Below are positions 1 through 7,701 of a DNA stretch of 64,000 bases, piece after piece. Made by a program: the position numbers and the translations under genes. The notes beneath the pieces were generated by a model that was not told the DNA's origin, made no database searches, and saw only the letters and a list, made by a program, of their open reading frames with translations. This DNA comes from Lysinibacillus parviboronicapiens (lineage in GTDB: Bacteria > Bacillota > Bacilli > Bacillales_A > Planococcaceae), in the NCBI RefSeq assembly GCF_003049575.1, contig NZ_PYWI01000006.1:1-64000 (forward strand), in the 5' to 3' direction. How positions within the stretch are numbered: position 1 is the stretch's first letter; each line of letters starts with the position of its first letter.

Positions 1-1
1 T

Positions 2-103
2 GATGGCAATTCATTAGAACTAATAACACCATTAGATATGGAACTTCCTGATAACGAAAAAATGATGACGTTGGTAGATTGGAAAAAGAAACACATGAAA
101 TAA
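2..103 (+). CDS. 3' end of an unidentified protein (partial)
   Basis: The reading frame is open from the left edge and ends at a TAA at 101-103, leaving 33 residues of a C-terminus that ends in a basic patch (WKKKHMK). A hairpin follows about 60 bases downstream, as expected after a real gene. I do not recognise the family from so short a tail; the rest lies outside the window. Confidence 0.5.
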   Translation, partial: DGNSLELITPLDMELPDNEKMMTLVDWKKKHMK

Positions 104-160
104 ACAACGCTTACTTATCAGTGCCTTATTAATGTTTAATTTTCTTCTTCAACAATCGGG

Positions 161-184
161 CGCTTTTCCGTAATAGGGAAAGCG
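161..184. terminator. Hairpin terminator after the partial gene
   Basis: Nine-base arms (CGCTTTTCC at 161-169 and GGGAAAGCG at 176-184, one G-T pair) enclose a six-base loop. The following T run is short (TCTTTATT), so termination strength is uncertain. It lies between the partial gene and the NUDIX gene, both on the plus strand. Confidence 0.45.
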
Positions 185-339
185 TCTTTATTCATGGAAA
201 GGGCCATATTGTTGAATAACAATCTTTTAAGGGATGTTACCAAATGGAAGTTAAATTTCCCCTAGAACTCACTTTTATTTACTTGTTTTACAGTATAATA
301 AAAGGCTAGTTACAATAAATATTCATAAGGAGTTTAACA

Positions 340-858
340 ATGGAAAAGTGGGATTTATATGATAAACATCGTAATAAAATAGCGAAACAAATAACTCGTG
401 GAGATGAAATGGCATCAGACGAGTTTCATTTAGTAGTACACATTTGTATATTTAATTCAAAAGGAGAAATGCTTATTCAGCAACGTCAGCCCTTTAAGAA
501 AGGATGGTCGAATCTTTGGGATATTACTTGTGGTGGTAGTGCTATTGCAGGCGATACAAGTCAACAAGCTGCTTCCAGAGAGTTATTAGAGGAGTTAGGA
601 ATTCATTATAACTTTGAAAAAGTACGTCCACAATTTACTATAAATTTTGAACGTGGCTTTGATGATTATTATCTCATTGAATATGACTTAAATTTGAATG
701 AATTGACGTTACAAACTGAAGAGGTACAAGCAGTGAAGTGGGCTTCTAAAGAGGAAATTTTAAAGCTAATAGAACTTAAAAAATTTATACCTTATTATGA
801 AAGTATTATTGCGTTTCTTTTTGAAGGACGACATTATTATGGCTCTATTCGTCTTTAA
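340..858 (+). CDS. NUDIX family hydrolase
   Basis: A 172-residue NUDIX hydrolase. The NUDIX box spans about residues 66-88 and ends in RELLEELGI, matching the REUxEExGU metal-binding core. The Glu normally seven residues into the box is Asp (D72), a mild deviation. The N-terminus (EKWDLYDKHRNK) resembles the isopentenyl-diphosphate-isomerase-like subgroup of NUDIX proteins, whose substrates are mostly unknown. Family members cleave nucleoside diphosphates linked to another moiety using Mg2+; the substrate here cannot be told. The start follows an AAGGAG site with good spacing. It appears monocistronic, with a hairpin element downstream. Confidence 0.85.
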   Translation: MEKWDLYDKHRNKIAKQITRGDEMASDEFHLVVHICIFNSKGEMLIQQRQPFKKGWSNLWDITCGGSAIAGDTSQQAASRELLEELGIHYNFEKVRPQFTINFERGFDDYYLIEYDLNLNELTLQTEEVQAVKWASKEEILKLIELKKFIPYYESIIAFLFEGRHYYGSIRL

Positions 859-901
859 ATAGAACGTGCAAAGAATTAAACATATTCATTCAATAAAAAA
901 T

Positions 902-967
902 CCCCAAATAGAGGTTTGTGAAGACAAAAAACCTCAAGAAATGCTGTGAAAACACCATTTCCTGGGG
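902..967. terminator. Cloverleaf-like hairpin element, probable terminator
   Basis: An outer stem (CCCCA at 902-906 with TGGGG at 963-967) encloses two perfect inner hairpins: GAGGTTT 911-917 with AAACCTC 929-935, and GAAATG 938-943 with CATTTC 956-961, the latter extended by TGT/ACA. A-rich sequence on the left and T-rich sequence on the right could terminate transcription from either side. A three-way junction is more elaborate than a usual intrinsic terminator. Confidence 0.5.
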
Positions 968-1098
968 GTTATTTTGAATACTGTTAAAAGGGTTTTAGTT
1001 GAAAAACGATCTTCCACAATCGGGCGCAATTGTGAAACAACATAGCTGGAAAATGATCAAACTTTTTTGTGAAAATCTCATACTTATCTAAAAAGAGT

Positions 1099-1135
1099 AA
1101 CTCCATTTTGATCAATCTTTTTTCAAAATGGAGTT
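1099..1135. terminator. Perfect hairpin, likely terminator
   Basis: Thirteen-base perfect arms (AACTCCATTTTGA at 1099-1111 and its complement at 1123-1135) lie between the NUDIX gene and the HxlR gene. The T-rich sequence sits mainly in the loop, so direction is unclear. Confidence 0.45.
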
Positions 1136-1302
1136 GTTGAAGTTGCTATTAGATAAGGATTGAGGGATATTTTTTAATCAATCTTTATTCCAAAGCTACA
1201 ACAGCTTGGCCAGATCAAAGAAGGAATAGACCAAACCCAGCACCTTTTGTGTGTCCGGAATCTTGACTTAGATCCACATAGCACTTTTTACCCCTCATAA
1301 GT

Positions 1303-1647
1303 TCATATTTGATTTGCCACGCCCCATTTGCACATTTCCTCTAATATTGGCATTAAACTCTTTCCTTTTGGTGATAAGGAGTATTCCACTTTTGGAGGGA
1401 TTTGTGGGTATTCTTTTCTGTGAACAATTCCAGAGTTCTCTAGTTCTCTTAACTGAGAACTTAACATTTTGTGAGTGATAGCTGGAATTTTCCGCTTTAA
1501 CTCTCCATAACGTAAAATCGTATCGGAAGATAATTCATACATTATTTTCATTTTCCACTTGCCACCGATTAACGATAATGTGAAGTCAAAGGGTCTTTGT
1601 TTGTTGTGTCTCATCAAATTATTACTTAATTCTGACAATAACTTCAC
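1303..1647 (-). CDS. HxlR family transcriptional regulator
   Basis: A small winged-helix regulator of about 111-114 residues, the usual HxlR/DUF24 length. It shows the family signature GGKWKMKIMYEL, the RYGELKRKIPAITHKMLSSQL recognition region (residues about 47-67) and the wing region that follows. Members respond to aldehydes, quinones or redox stress and often control a divergent oxidoreductase. Here the divergent neighbour is a flavin reductase-like gene. The frame can start at GTG (1645-1647), but the AAAGGAG site is almost on top of that codon; a TTG at 1636-1638 is about 10 bases from it and may be the true start. The palindrome in the divergent promoter is a candidate binding site. 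Confidence 0.85.
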   Translation of the reverse strand: MKLLSELSNNLMRHNKQRPFDFTLSLIGGKWKMKIMYELSSDTILRYGELKRKIPAITHKMLSSQLRELENSGIVHRKEYPQIPPKVEYSLSPKGKSLMPILEEMCKWGVANQI

Positions 1648-1658
1648 TCTCCTTTAAG

Positions 1659-1668
1659 TAGGTACCTA
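1659..1668. promoter_or_regulatory. Palindrome in the HxlR/flavin reductase divergent promoter
   Basis: TAGGTACCTA is a perfect 10-base palindrome just upstream of the HxlR ribosome site, in the 160-base region shared with the divergent flavin reductase. Position and symmetry suit an operator for the dimeric HxlR protein; this is inference. Confidence 0.35.
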
Positions 1669-1808
1669 ACAAAAAAGTGCATACTAGTTTTATTTGTATT
1701 CGAGTTTATAATTTGGGATGGAATTATGAGTATTTCAGAAGTCTATAATAATTCTATTATAGAATCGACATATTACTTAATCAAATATAGTTGAAGGAGA
1801 ATGAATAG

Positions 1809-2432
1809 ATGTCTAAAGAACAGAAACTCATATTTAATACAATTGATTTGAGCGAGCATGAGATGTATAAATTGTTAATTGGCTCTGTAATACCAAGACC
1901 GATTGCATGGGTTTCATCAAAAAGTAAGGATGGCAATTTAAATTTAGCGCCATTCAGCTTTTTTACTGTAGCTTCTCGAAATCCACCAACACTTTTGATC
2001 TCAATAGGACCGGGCGTTCATGAACGAATGGGAAGCATTAAGGATACGTTAACGAACATTCGTGAAGTAAAGGAATATATAATTAATATGGTACCTGAGC
2101 AGCTTGGGGAAGCGATGTATCGTTCATCGGCTAGCGTAGAGCCAGAAAAAAATGAGTTTGAGCTTGCAGGAGTGACTGTCCAGAATGGTAAAGTTTTGAA
2201 TGTGCCGGCAGTGCTAGAAGCGCCAATCTCAATAGAACTTAAGTTAGACCAGATTATTCCTGTCGGTGGAGATTATCTAGTGCTTGGAAAAGTTGAATGT
2301 GTCCAAATAGATGAAGCAATCTATGCAGGAAACTATAAAATAGCTATCGATAAGTTTAAGCCGCTTGCTAGTTTGGCAGGCGACTTTGCCGGACTGATGC
2401 CTTCATTTTCATATGGACAAAAAGGTACATAA
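1809..2432 (+). CDS. Flavin reductase family (FMN-binding split barrel) protein
   Basis: A 207-residue member of the flavin reductase-like (DIM6/NTAB) split-barrel family. The N-terminal motif LLIGSVIPRPIAWVSSKS followed by NLAPFSFFTVASRNPPTLLISIG is characteristic of FMN binding. Such proteins bind FMN and reduce flavin or act as oxidoreductases. The start follows GAAGGAG. The gene is divergent from an HxlR regulator, the usual pairing for stress-inducible oxidoreductases. The product is about 40 percent similar by eye to the second flavin reductase at 35.1-35.7 kb, so the two are likely ancient paralogs. Substrate unknown. Confidence 0.85.
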   Translation: MSKEQKLIFNTIDLSEHEMYKLLIGSVIPRPIAWVSSKSKDGNLNLAPFSFFTVASRNPPTLLISIGPGVHERMGSIKDTLTNIREVKEYIINMVPEQLGEAMYRSSASVEPEKNEFELAGVTVQNGKVLNVPAVLEAPISIELKLDQIIPVGGDYLVLGKVECVQIDEAIYAGNYKIAIDKFKPLASLAGDFAGLMPSFSYGQKGT

Positions 2433-2473
2433 ATTATTTTGTTAGCTGAGATGGTTGCGAGAATACCATGAGT

Positions 2474-2572
2474 TGAAGGCCCCGCAGGAGTGTAGCGACG
2501 AGGAGACTGAAGCCATGCCCGCGAAAAGCGTCCGCCGTAGCGGAAAGTAACGGCTTCATATAGATACTTCTA
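2474..2572. repeat. Extragenic palindromic repeat, half copy
   Basis: GC-rich sequence (CCCCGCAGGAG..., GCGACGAGGAGACTG..., GCGTCCGCCGTAGCGG...) typical of the dispersed Bacillaceae palindromic repeat. The stretch from about 2499 to 2571 is about 90 percent identical by eye to 27350-27420, including the tail TTCATATAgATACTTCT. Other members lie at about 17.5, 24.7 and 44.0 kb. Confidence 0.7.
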
Positions 2573-2588
2573 TCTTTAAAAGAAAAAG

Positions 2589-2658
2589 GACTGTAAACAA
2601 ACCCTATTTTTGGGGTTGTTCACAGTCGGAATCACCTTCGATATCACGAAGGTGATTC
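2589..2658. terminator. Tandem hairpins between convergent genes
   Basis: Two hairpins in a row. The first has arms GACTGT 2589-2594 and ACAGTC 2622-2627 with further pairing inside. The second has perfect 12-base arms GAATCACCTTCG 2629-2640 and its complement 2647-2658. They separate the plus-strand flavin reductase from the minus-strand siderophore lipoprotein gene and could stop both. Confidence 0.65.
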
Positions 2659-2667
2659 TTGCTTTTA

Positions 2668-3612
2668 TTATTTCTCTAAAACAAAATCAGCAATTTCGTC
2701 TAAAATCATTTCTTTACCAAGAGGGAAGTATCCTTTATTTACTGCATCATTGTTAATGATAAATACGTGGTTGTTCTTAACAGCATTCATGTTTTTCCAA
2801 ATTGTTTCTTCTTGGAATTCTTTTAAGCGTTCAGAACCGTCACCTGTTGTAAATACGAATAGGTAATCTGGATTGTAGTCAATTAAAGCTTCTTTTTGTA
2901 CTTGTACTAATGGTTCATCCATTGGTGTACCTGGGACAGCTGGTAATTTTAAATCTTTGAAGATTACGCTACCGTAACCATAGTCACCGTATACACGGAA
3001 TGCATTTGGATATGCAGCCATTTTCATGAACGTCGCATCACCAGTTTTAGCAACAATTTTATCGTGTAACTTGCTTGCTTTGTCATCATACTTTTTGAAC
3101 CATTCTTCTGTTTCCTTTTCTTTATCGAAGATTTTACCTAATTCTTCAAACTTCGGACGCCATTGATCTAATGGTGTCTCTAACATAACGGTAGGTGCAA
3201 TTTTAGATAGTTGATCATAAATTTTTTCTTGACGATTATTTATAAGAATTAAATCTGGCTTTGCAGCAGCCACTGCTTCGATGTTAATGTTGTCACCCCA
3301 AGCAGAGCCAACAGGTTTAACATCCTTTAATTTATCTGCAATATGTGGATCAATTTCTTCTTGAGATGTATTTGCAGTAATGATTGGTTTCATTCCAAAG
3401 ATTAATAATTCTTCTGTCGAACCACTAAGGTCAGCAATTTTCTTTGGGTTTGCAGGGATTTTAATTTCCCCTTTAGCATGCACAACAGTACGCTCTTCAG
3501 CTTGTGCGTCTGCTTTTTCTGTTTGTTCTTTCTTATCTGAAGAACAAGCTGCAAATAGTATAGATGTAACAACTAATACCATTGCTAGTAACGATAGTTT
3601 AAATTTCTTCAT
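2668..3612 (-). CDS. Iron-siderophore ABC transporter substrate-binding lipoprotein
   Basis: A 314-residue class III (FecB/FeuA type) binding protein. The signal peptide begins MKKFKLSLLAM and ends in a lipobox (LFAAC), so the mature protein is lipid-anchored outside the membrane. The TroA-like domains contain the typical PANPKKIADLSGSTEELLIFG and AKPDLILINN motifs. It should capture a ferric siderophore for the permease pair and ATPase encoded upstream in the same operon; which siderophore cannot be told. I place the start at 3612, 14 codons inside the longest frame, because GGGAGG precedes it and the signal peptide begins there. A 258-base gap with several hairpins separates it from the ATPase gene. 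The operon is Fur-controlled. Confidence 0.9.
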   Translation of the reverse strand: MKKFKLSLLAMVLVVTSILFAACSSDKKEQTEKADAQAEERTVVHAKGEIKIPANPKKIADLSGSTEELLIFGMKPIITANTSQEEIDPHIADKLKDVKPVGSAWGDNINIEAVAAAKPDLILINNRQEKIYDQLSKIAPTVMLETPLDQWRPKFEELGKIFDKEKETEEWFKKYDDKASKLHDKIVAKTGDATFMKMAAYPNAFRVYGDYGYGSVIFKDLKLPAVPGTPMDEPLVQVQKEALIDYNPDYLFVFTTGDGSERLKEFQEETIWKNMNAVKNNHVFIINNDAVNKGYFPLGKEMILDEIADFVLEK

Positions 3613-3653
3613 ATTTTTGTTCCTCCCGGATAAATTGTATGTGACCCATTTCA

Positions 3654-3852
3654 TTCTAATGGGTGTTCAACATCTCAGGCTAAAATGAGAAGCTCAACGC
3701 CCATTAGAAGGCTCCCTCTCTATCTATTTAACTTCTTTCAGTAAATATTTTTGTACCGAAAGCGTAGTGACGGGTACAGAAGTCACCTACCTCTATAGGT
3801 GGTGAGATTGCAATTATGCAGAGGCATAGTTGCTGAGAGGAAGCTCCTCCCC
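3654..3852. other. String of RNA hairpins between the ATPase and binding-protein genes
   Basis: Five inverted repeats occur in 200 bases: 3654-3667 with 3696-3709 (14 bp, TTCTAATGGGTGTT and partner), 3752-3757 with 3773-3778, 3784-3791 with 3798-3804, 3810-3819 with 3824-3833 (GCAATTATGC / GCATAGTTGC), and 3837-3841 with 3845-3849. None is followed by a strong T run on the minus strand. In the minus-strand mRNA they would lie in front of the lipoprotein gene, suiting an mRNA processing or stabilising segment; this is inference. Confidence 0.45.
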
Positions 3853-3870
3853 ATATGGTTTTTTCTGTGA

Positions 3871-4665
3871 TTAATTATGAATCATCGTTAAATCGTAAGT
3901 TAAACAGATCGGTTTACTGTTTACAGGACATGAAACAATTAGTGCCTCAATTTCAAATACATTCCGAAGTGTCTCACTTGTCATTACTTCGTCTGGCGTT
4001 CCTTGGTGAATCAGTTTGCCAGCTTTTAAAGCAACCATATGATCAGAAAAACGAGAGGCATGATTTAAATCATGAATGACCATAACGATTGTACGGCCTT
4101 CTTCCTGATTTAACTTCTTCAATAATTTTAATATTTCTAACTGGTGAGCCATATCTAAGTAAGTTGTCGGCTCGTCTAATACAAGTAAGTCCGTTCCTTG
4201 AGCAAGTGCCATCGCAATCCATACTCGTTGACGTTGACCACCTGATAAAGCTTCTGCTGGACGCTTTGCAAACTCTGTCATCCCTGTCACTTCAAGTGCC
4301 CAATGAATATAGCGATAATCTTCTTCTTTCAGCGTGCCAAATCCATTTTGGTGTGGAAAACGACCATATGAAACAAGCTCAAACACAGTAAGACCAGTCG
4401 GCAATTCTGCAGTCTGGGGTAAAATTGCCATTTTCTTTGCAATTTCTTTTGTGGACTGTTTCTCAATTGCTTTTCCATCAAGATAAACAGTCCCTCGTTT
4501 TGCCTTTAAAATACGAGACGCTGTTTTTAACAAGGTAGATTTCCCACAACCATTTGGTCCAATAATCGTTGTAATCTTTCCTTCGGGGATCTCCACTGAT
4601 AATGCATCTATAATTAATCCTTCATTATAGCCAACGGATACCGAATCAACTGCTAATGTTACCAT
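3871..4665 (-). CDS. Iron-siderophore ABC transporter ATPase
   Basis: A 264-residue ATP-binding subunit of the FepC/FecE class. Walker A is GPNGCGKST (about residues 37-45), the signature is LSGGQRQRVWIAMALAQ, and Walker B with the catalytic Glu is LLVLDEPTTYLD, where TTYLD is typical of siderophore ATPases. The H-loop is VIHDLNHA. It hydrolyses ATP on the cytoplasmic face to drive the two FecCD permeases encoded immediately upstream. The start follows AAGGAG, 15 bases after the permease stop. It is the intact counterpart of the truncated ATPase remnant at 15.15-15.46 kb. Confidence 0.92.
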   Translation of the reverse strand: MVTLAVDSVSVGYNEGLIIDALSVEIPEGKITTIIGPNGCGKSTLLKTASRILKAKRGTVYLDGKAIEKQSTKEIAKKMAILPQTAELPTGLTVFELVSYGRFPHQNGFGTLKEEDYRYIHWALEVTGMTEFAKRPAEALSGGQRQRVWIAMALAQGTDLLVLDEPTTYLDMAHQLEILKLLKKLNQEEGRTIVMVIHDLNHASRFSDHMVALKAGKLIHQGTPDEVMTSETLRNVFEIEALIVSCPVNSKPICLTYDLTMIHN

Positions 4666-4680
4666 CTAAAAAGACTCCTT

Positions 4681-5697
4681 TTATTTTGTCCTCATAAGTA
4701 AATAAATAAAATATGGTGCACCAATAATAGAAATAACGAAACCGACTGGTATTTCTGAAGTTGTTAGTACACTTCTTGAAATTAAATCTGCAAATAGTAA
4801 TAGCAAAGTACCAATTAATGCTGCTGTTGGTAACATAATTTGATGTTTTCCTCCAACAAGGCGTCTTGCCAGATGGGGTGCCATTAAACCGATAAATCCA
4901 ATACCACCAGCAACAGCTACCGATGCACCAGCCAAGCAAACGGCAATAAATAATAATTTACGTCTTTCCTTCTCCACATTTACACCAAGGCCTACCGCTG
5001 CTGCATCTCCTAAATTCATTACATTCAATACATGTGCTTTGCGAAATGCAATTGGTAAAAATATGAGCATCCATGGAAGTGCACTTAATACGAATTTCCA
5101 ATCTGTTCCCCATAAACTCCCTGCTAACCAAATGGTTGCAAAACGAAAATCATTAGACGTCATTTTCATTGAAAAAATTAAACTGACAGCACCAAATCCT
5201 GCTGCAACTGCAATACCAACAAGAATTAAACGAGTTGATGAAACACCGTTTTTCCAAGCTAGTGTATAAATAATAACCGCTGCCAATAAAGCACCCACTA
5301 AAGCAAAAAACGGAAGAATGAATACTGATATTAACGTACCGGTCCCAACTTTTCCGAAGAAGAAGTAGACGAAAATAACAACCGTCAATCCAGCACCAGC
5401 ATTAATACCGATAATTCCAGGGTCAGCAAGTGGATTTCGAGATAAACCTTGCATGATTGCCCCTGATATCGCTAGCGCTGAACCAACTAAAATAGCGATA
5501 ACCATTCGAGGCATACGAAACTCGAATAAGATGACAGATTGCTCTTCGGCGCCTAGCCCAATTAACGATTTCAATACATCAATTGGCGGTATTTTATACG
5601 TTCCTGTATTTAAGCTAATTAGGAATATAAACACAATTAAGCAAACTAAAATGGCTAATACTGACATATTCTTTTTTGTTAAGATACCTTGCCTCAT
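4681..5697 (-). CDS. Iron-siderophore ABC transporter permease (FecCD family)
   Basis: A 338-residue FecCD permease with about ten membrane segments. It carries the family motifs SGAIMQGLSRNPLADPGIIG in the first third and GFIGLMAPHLARRLVGG near the coupling helix, the latter contacting the ATPase. It forms the second half of the permease pair with the gene upstream. The start ATG overlaps the stop of that gene (ATGA), implying coupled translation, with GGAGAGGG just before it. Confidence 0.92.
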   Translation of the reverse strand: MRQGILTKKNMSVLAILVCLIVFIFLISLNTGTYKIPPIDVLKSLIGLGAEEQSVILFEFRMPRMVIAILVGSALAISGAIMQGLSRNPLADPGIIGINAGAGLTVVIFVYFFFGKVGTGTLISVFILPFFALVGALLAAVIIYTLAWKNGVSSTRLILVGIAVAAGFGAVSLIFSMKMTSNDFRFATIWLAGSLWGTDWKFVLSALPWMLIFLPIAFRKAHVLNVMNLGDAAAVGLGVNVEKERRKLLFIAVCLAGASVAVAGGIGFIGLMAPHLARRLVGGKHQIMLPTAALIGTLLLLFADLISRSVLTTSEIPVGFVISIIGAPYFIYLLMRTK

Positions 5698-6749
5698 ATT
5701 TTCCCTCTCCCCTCTTTACGAGCTAAGTAAAGGAAGAATGGAACCCCGATTAAAGCTGTAATTGCACCAATTGGCGTTTCAAATGGAGGATTGATAACGC
5801 GAGATAACATATCTGCACATTCAATTAACAATCCACCTAATACCGCTGAACATGGAATAACCCATCTATAATCAGATCCAACGAGAAAACGTGTCATATG
5901 TGGGATAACAAGTCCAACAAATCCGACAGAACCTGCCATAGAGACAGCTGAGCCTGTTAAAACAAGCACAAGTACGGTTCCAATAAATTTAATTAAAGTT
6001 GTATTTTGTCCAAGCCCAATCGCAATTTCTTCTCCGAAACTTAAGATGGTAATGTATCTCGACATGATAATTGCTATAACAAGACAAAGTAGTCCAATTG
6101 GTAGCAGCATCTCAATACTTACCCATTTCACACTTGAAACGCCTCCTGCATTCCACATGCTCACTTCTTGAGCAAGATTAAAATAAAGTGCGATACTAGA
6201 TGAGATGGCCCCAAGTAAAGCACTGATTGCTGCACCAGCTAACGCTAACTTCACGGGGGTCAGCCCTCCTGGTGAGGACGCACCCACACCATATACAATA
6301 CTTGCACCAAATGCTGCACCCATAAATGAAGCGATAACAAACATTGTGTATGGGGAATTAGGGAAAAATGCATAAGTAATGGCAATTCCGAATACCGCAC
6401 CATCCGTAATCCCCATTAAAGATGGAGAGGCGAGAGGATTTCGTGTCATCCCTTGCATAATTGTTCCGGATACCGCTAGAAATGCACCAGCGACTACTCC
6501 TCCAATTGCTCTTGGAATACGAAGTTCCCAAATGACACTATGATATGTAAGTGAATCATCGAATTGAAAAACAGCTTGCCAGACAGTCTTTAAGCTAACA
6601 TCCGCTGCCCCAAATGAAATGGACATTCCCATACTTAAAGCTAATAAAGTCGTACCTGCTATTAAAATAATCGAAGCAATAAGCGGTCTGCTCTTAATCT
6701 TTTTCATATTCGTTTCTTGTTGTTCCATACTCTTCGCGCTTGCTTCCAT
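5694..6749 (-). CDS. Iron-siderophore ABC transporter permease (FecCD family), first gene of operon
   Basis: A 351-residue FecCD permease with motifs SGTIMQGMTRNPLASPSLMG and GSVGFVGLVIPHMTRFLVG and about ten hydrophobic segments. Its N-terminus has an extra 15-20 polar residues (MEASAKSMEQQETN) before the first segment; an internal ATG at residue 8 is possible but lacks a ribosome site, while AGGAT precedes the start chosen. It heads the permease-permease-ATPase-lipoprotein operon, and two Fur-like boxes lie 40-110 bases upstream, so low iron should induce it. Confidence 0.9.
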   Translation of the reverse strand: MEASAKSMEQQETNMKKIKSRPLIASIILIAGTTLLALSMGMSISFGAADVSLKTVWQAVFQFDDSLTYHSVIWELRIPRAIGGVVAGAFLAVSGTIMQGMTRNPLASPSLMGITDGAVFGIAITYAFFPNSPYTMFVIASFMGAAFGASIVYGVGASSPGGLTPVKLALAGAAISALLGAISSSIALYFNLAQEVSMWNAGGVSSVKWVSIEMLLPIGLLCLVIAIIMSRYITILSFGEEIAIGLGQNTTLIKFIGTVLVLVLTGSAVSMAGSVGFVGLVIPHMTRFLVGSDYRWVIPCSAVLGGLLIECADMLSRVINPPFETPIGAITALIGVPFFLYLARKEGRGKI

Positions 6750-6786
6750 TCGTTAATCATCCTAACTAACAACATATGTTTAATGA

Positions 6787-6859
6787 AATGAGAGTCATTC
6801 TCAATTGATAATAAAAAAAATAAGGCTCTGCACCTTAGTTGATAATGATTCTCATAATC
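6787..6859 (-). promoter_or_regulatory. Two Fur boxes upstream of the siderophore operon
   Basis: Positions 6841-6859 read GATAATGATTCTCATAATC, differing from the 19-base Fur consensus at a single position. A second, weaker site lies at 6787-6806 (AATGAGAGTCATTCTCAATT). Both precede the first permease gene. Paired Fur boxes around a promoter indicate repression by iron-loaded Fur, which is established for siderophore uptake operons in Bacillus. Confidence 0.8.
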
Positions 6860-7701
6860 ACTCGTCCTATTCTACATACCACCCTAAATAGTTGTCAATA
6901 TTATTTTTTAAAATATATTAATTTTGTTCTTTATTATTTTCTTAAACTTGCAAAAAATGCTTATATCAAGCGATGTTCTAGGAGATAGGGTATGGTGTTT
7001 AAATTATTCGAAAATACTAAATTTGAATAGAAGTGGTATAGTTTTATAAAAAACAGATTTTATAAGAACAGGAAAAATGGATAAATTTTAAATTCGAAAA
7101 AAGTGGGTTGATATGCTGTGAGAAAGCAATTGTGCTTGTAAAATTGCTTCGATAAAAGAAGTTAAGAATATGAAACACGTTGAAGAGGAACAAGTAGTTG
7201 AATTTGTTGGTGAAATGATGAAGGAATTATTTCAGTTATTTATCGATTATACGATAAGACTTTAAAAGATTTAGTAAACCGCTAAAGTTATTTCTTCCTC
7301 AAATTTTGCTGATTACACTTCTCGTAATCAAACTATAACCAATTTTAAAAGACGATACAGTTTATGACAGTGTATATTAAGACGTGTAATTGTAAGAGGT
7401 GTTATTATAAAAAGTGACACCAAGATCTTATAAATCGCTTTAAAATACTTATAATTTTATGACAACACTAAATGTAATTCACATTGTAGTTTTAGAAAAA
7501 AGATTGATTATTTGAAATAAAGTTTGATAAAAAAATAGCGATTGAAGGGGCAAAGCCCCCCTTTTTTATGGGTTACCAACTGCGACATACATAATCCAAC
7601 TTTTTTCTTTTGTACTTTCTGCTCCGATAATTTCCGTATCAAAAATATCGAGAAAATTATAAATTTTAACGATAAGATGTATTTGTAAAGGAGGGAAATG
7701 A
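6860..7701. other. Long AT-rich stretch without a supported gene
   Basis: About 840 bases between the Fur-controlled operon and the AraC gene. The only open frame of note is 31 codons at about 7170-7265 (MKHVEEEQVVEFVGEMM...), with no convincing ribosome site; it may be a gene relic. The right part holds a small hairpin terminator at 7547-7567. I see nothing else I can name. Confidence 0.5.
7547..7567 (+). terminator. Short GC hairpin with T run
   Basis: GGGGC (7547-7551) pairs with GCCCC (7555-7559) across AAA and is followed by CCTTTTTT. It looks like an intrinsic terminator on the plus strand although no complete gene is seen upstream, supporting the idea that a gene decayed here. Confidence 0.55.

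Noticed and set aside
3380..3688. 102-codon plus-strand frame over the siderophore lipoprotein gene
   Set aside because: Antisense to a clearly real gene, no ribosome site, no recognisable content.
3654..3852. Hairpin series considered as a known riboswitch
   Set aside because: I cannot match it to any riboswitch consensus, and it lies between operon genes rather than before the first one.
4646..4939. 97-codon minus-strand frame rich in Trp, Tyr and Cys
   Set aside because: Out-of-frame shadow of the FecCD permease gene; the composition is that of a wrong reading frame.
7171..7263. 31-codon frame MKHVEEEQVVEFVGEMM...
   Set aside because: No ribosome site and isolated in decayed-looking AT-rich DNA; mentioned only as a possible relic.
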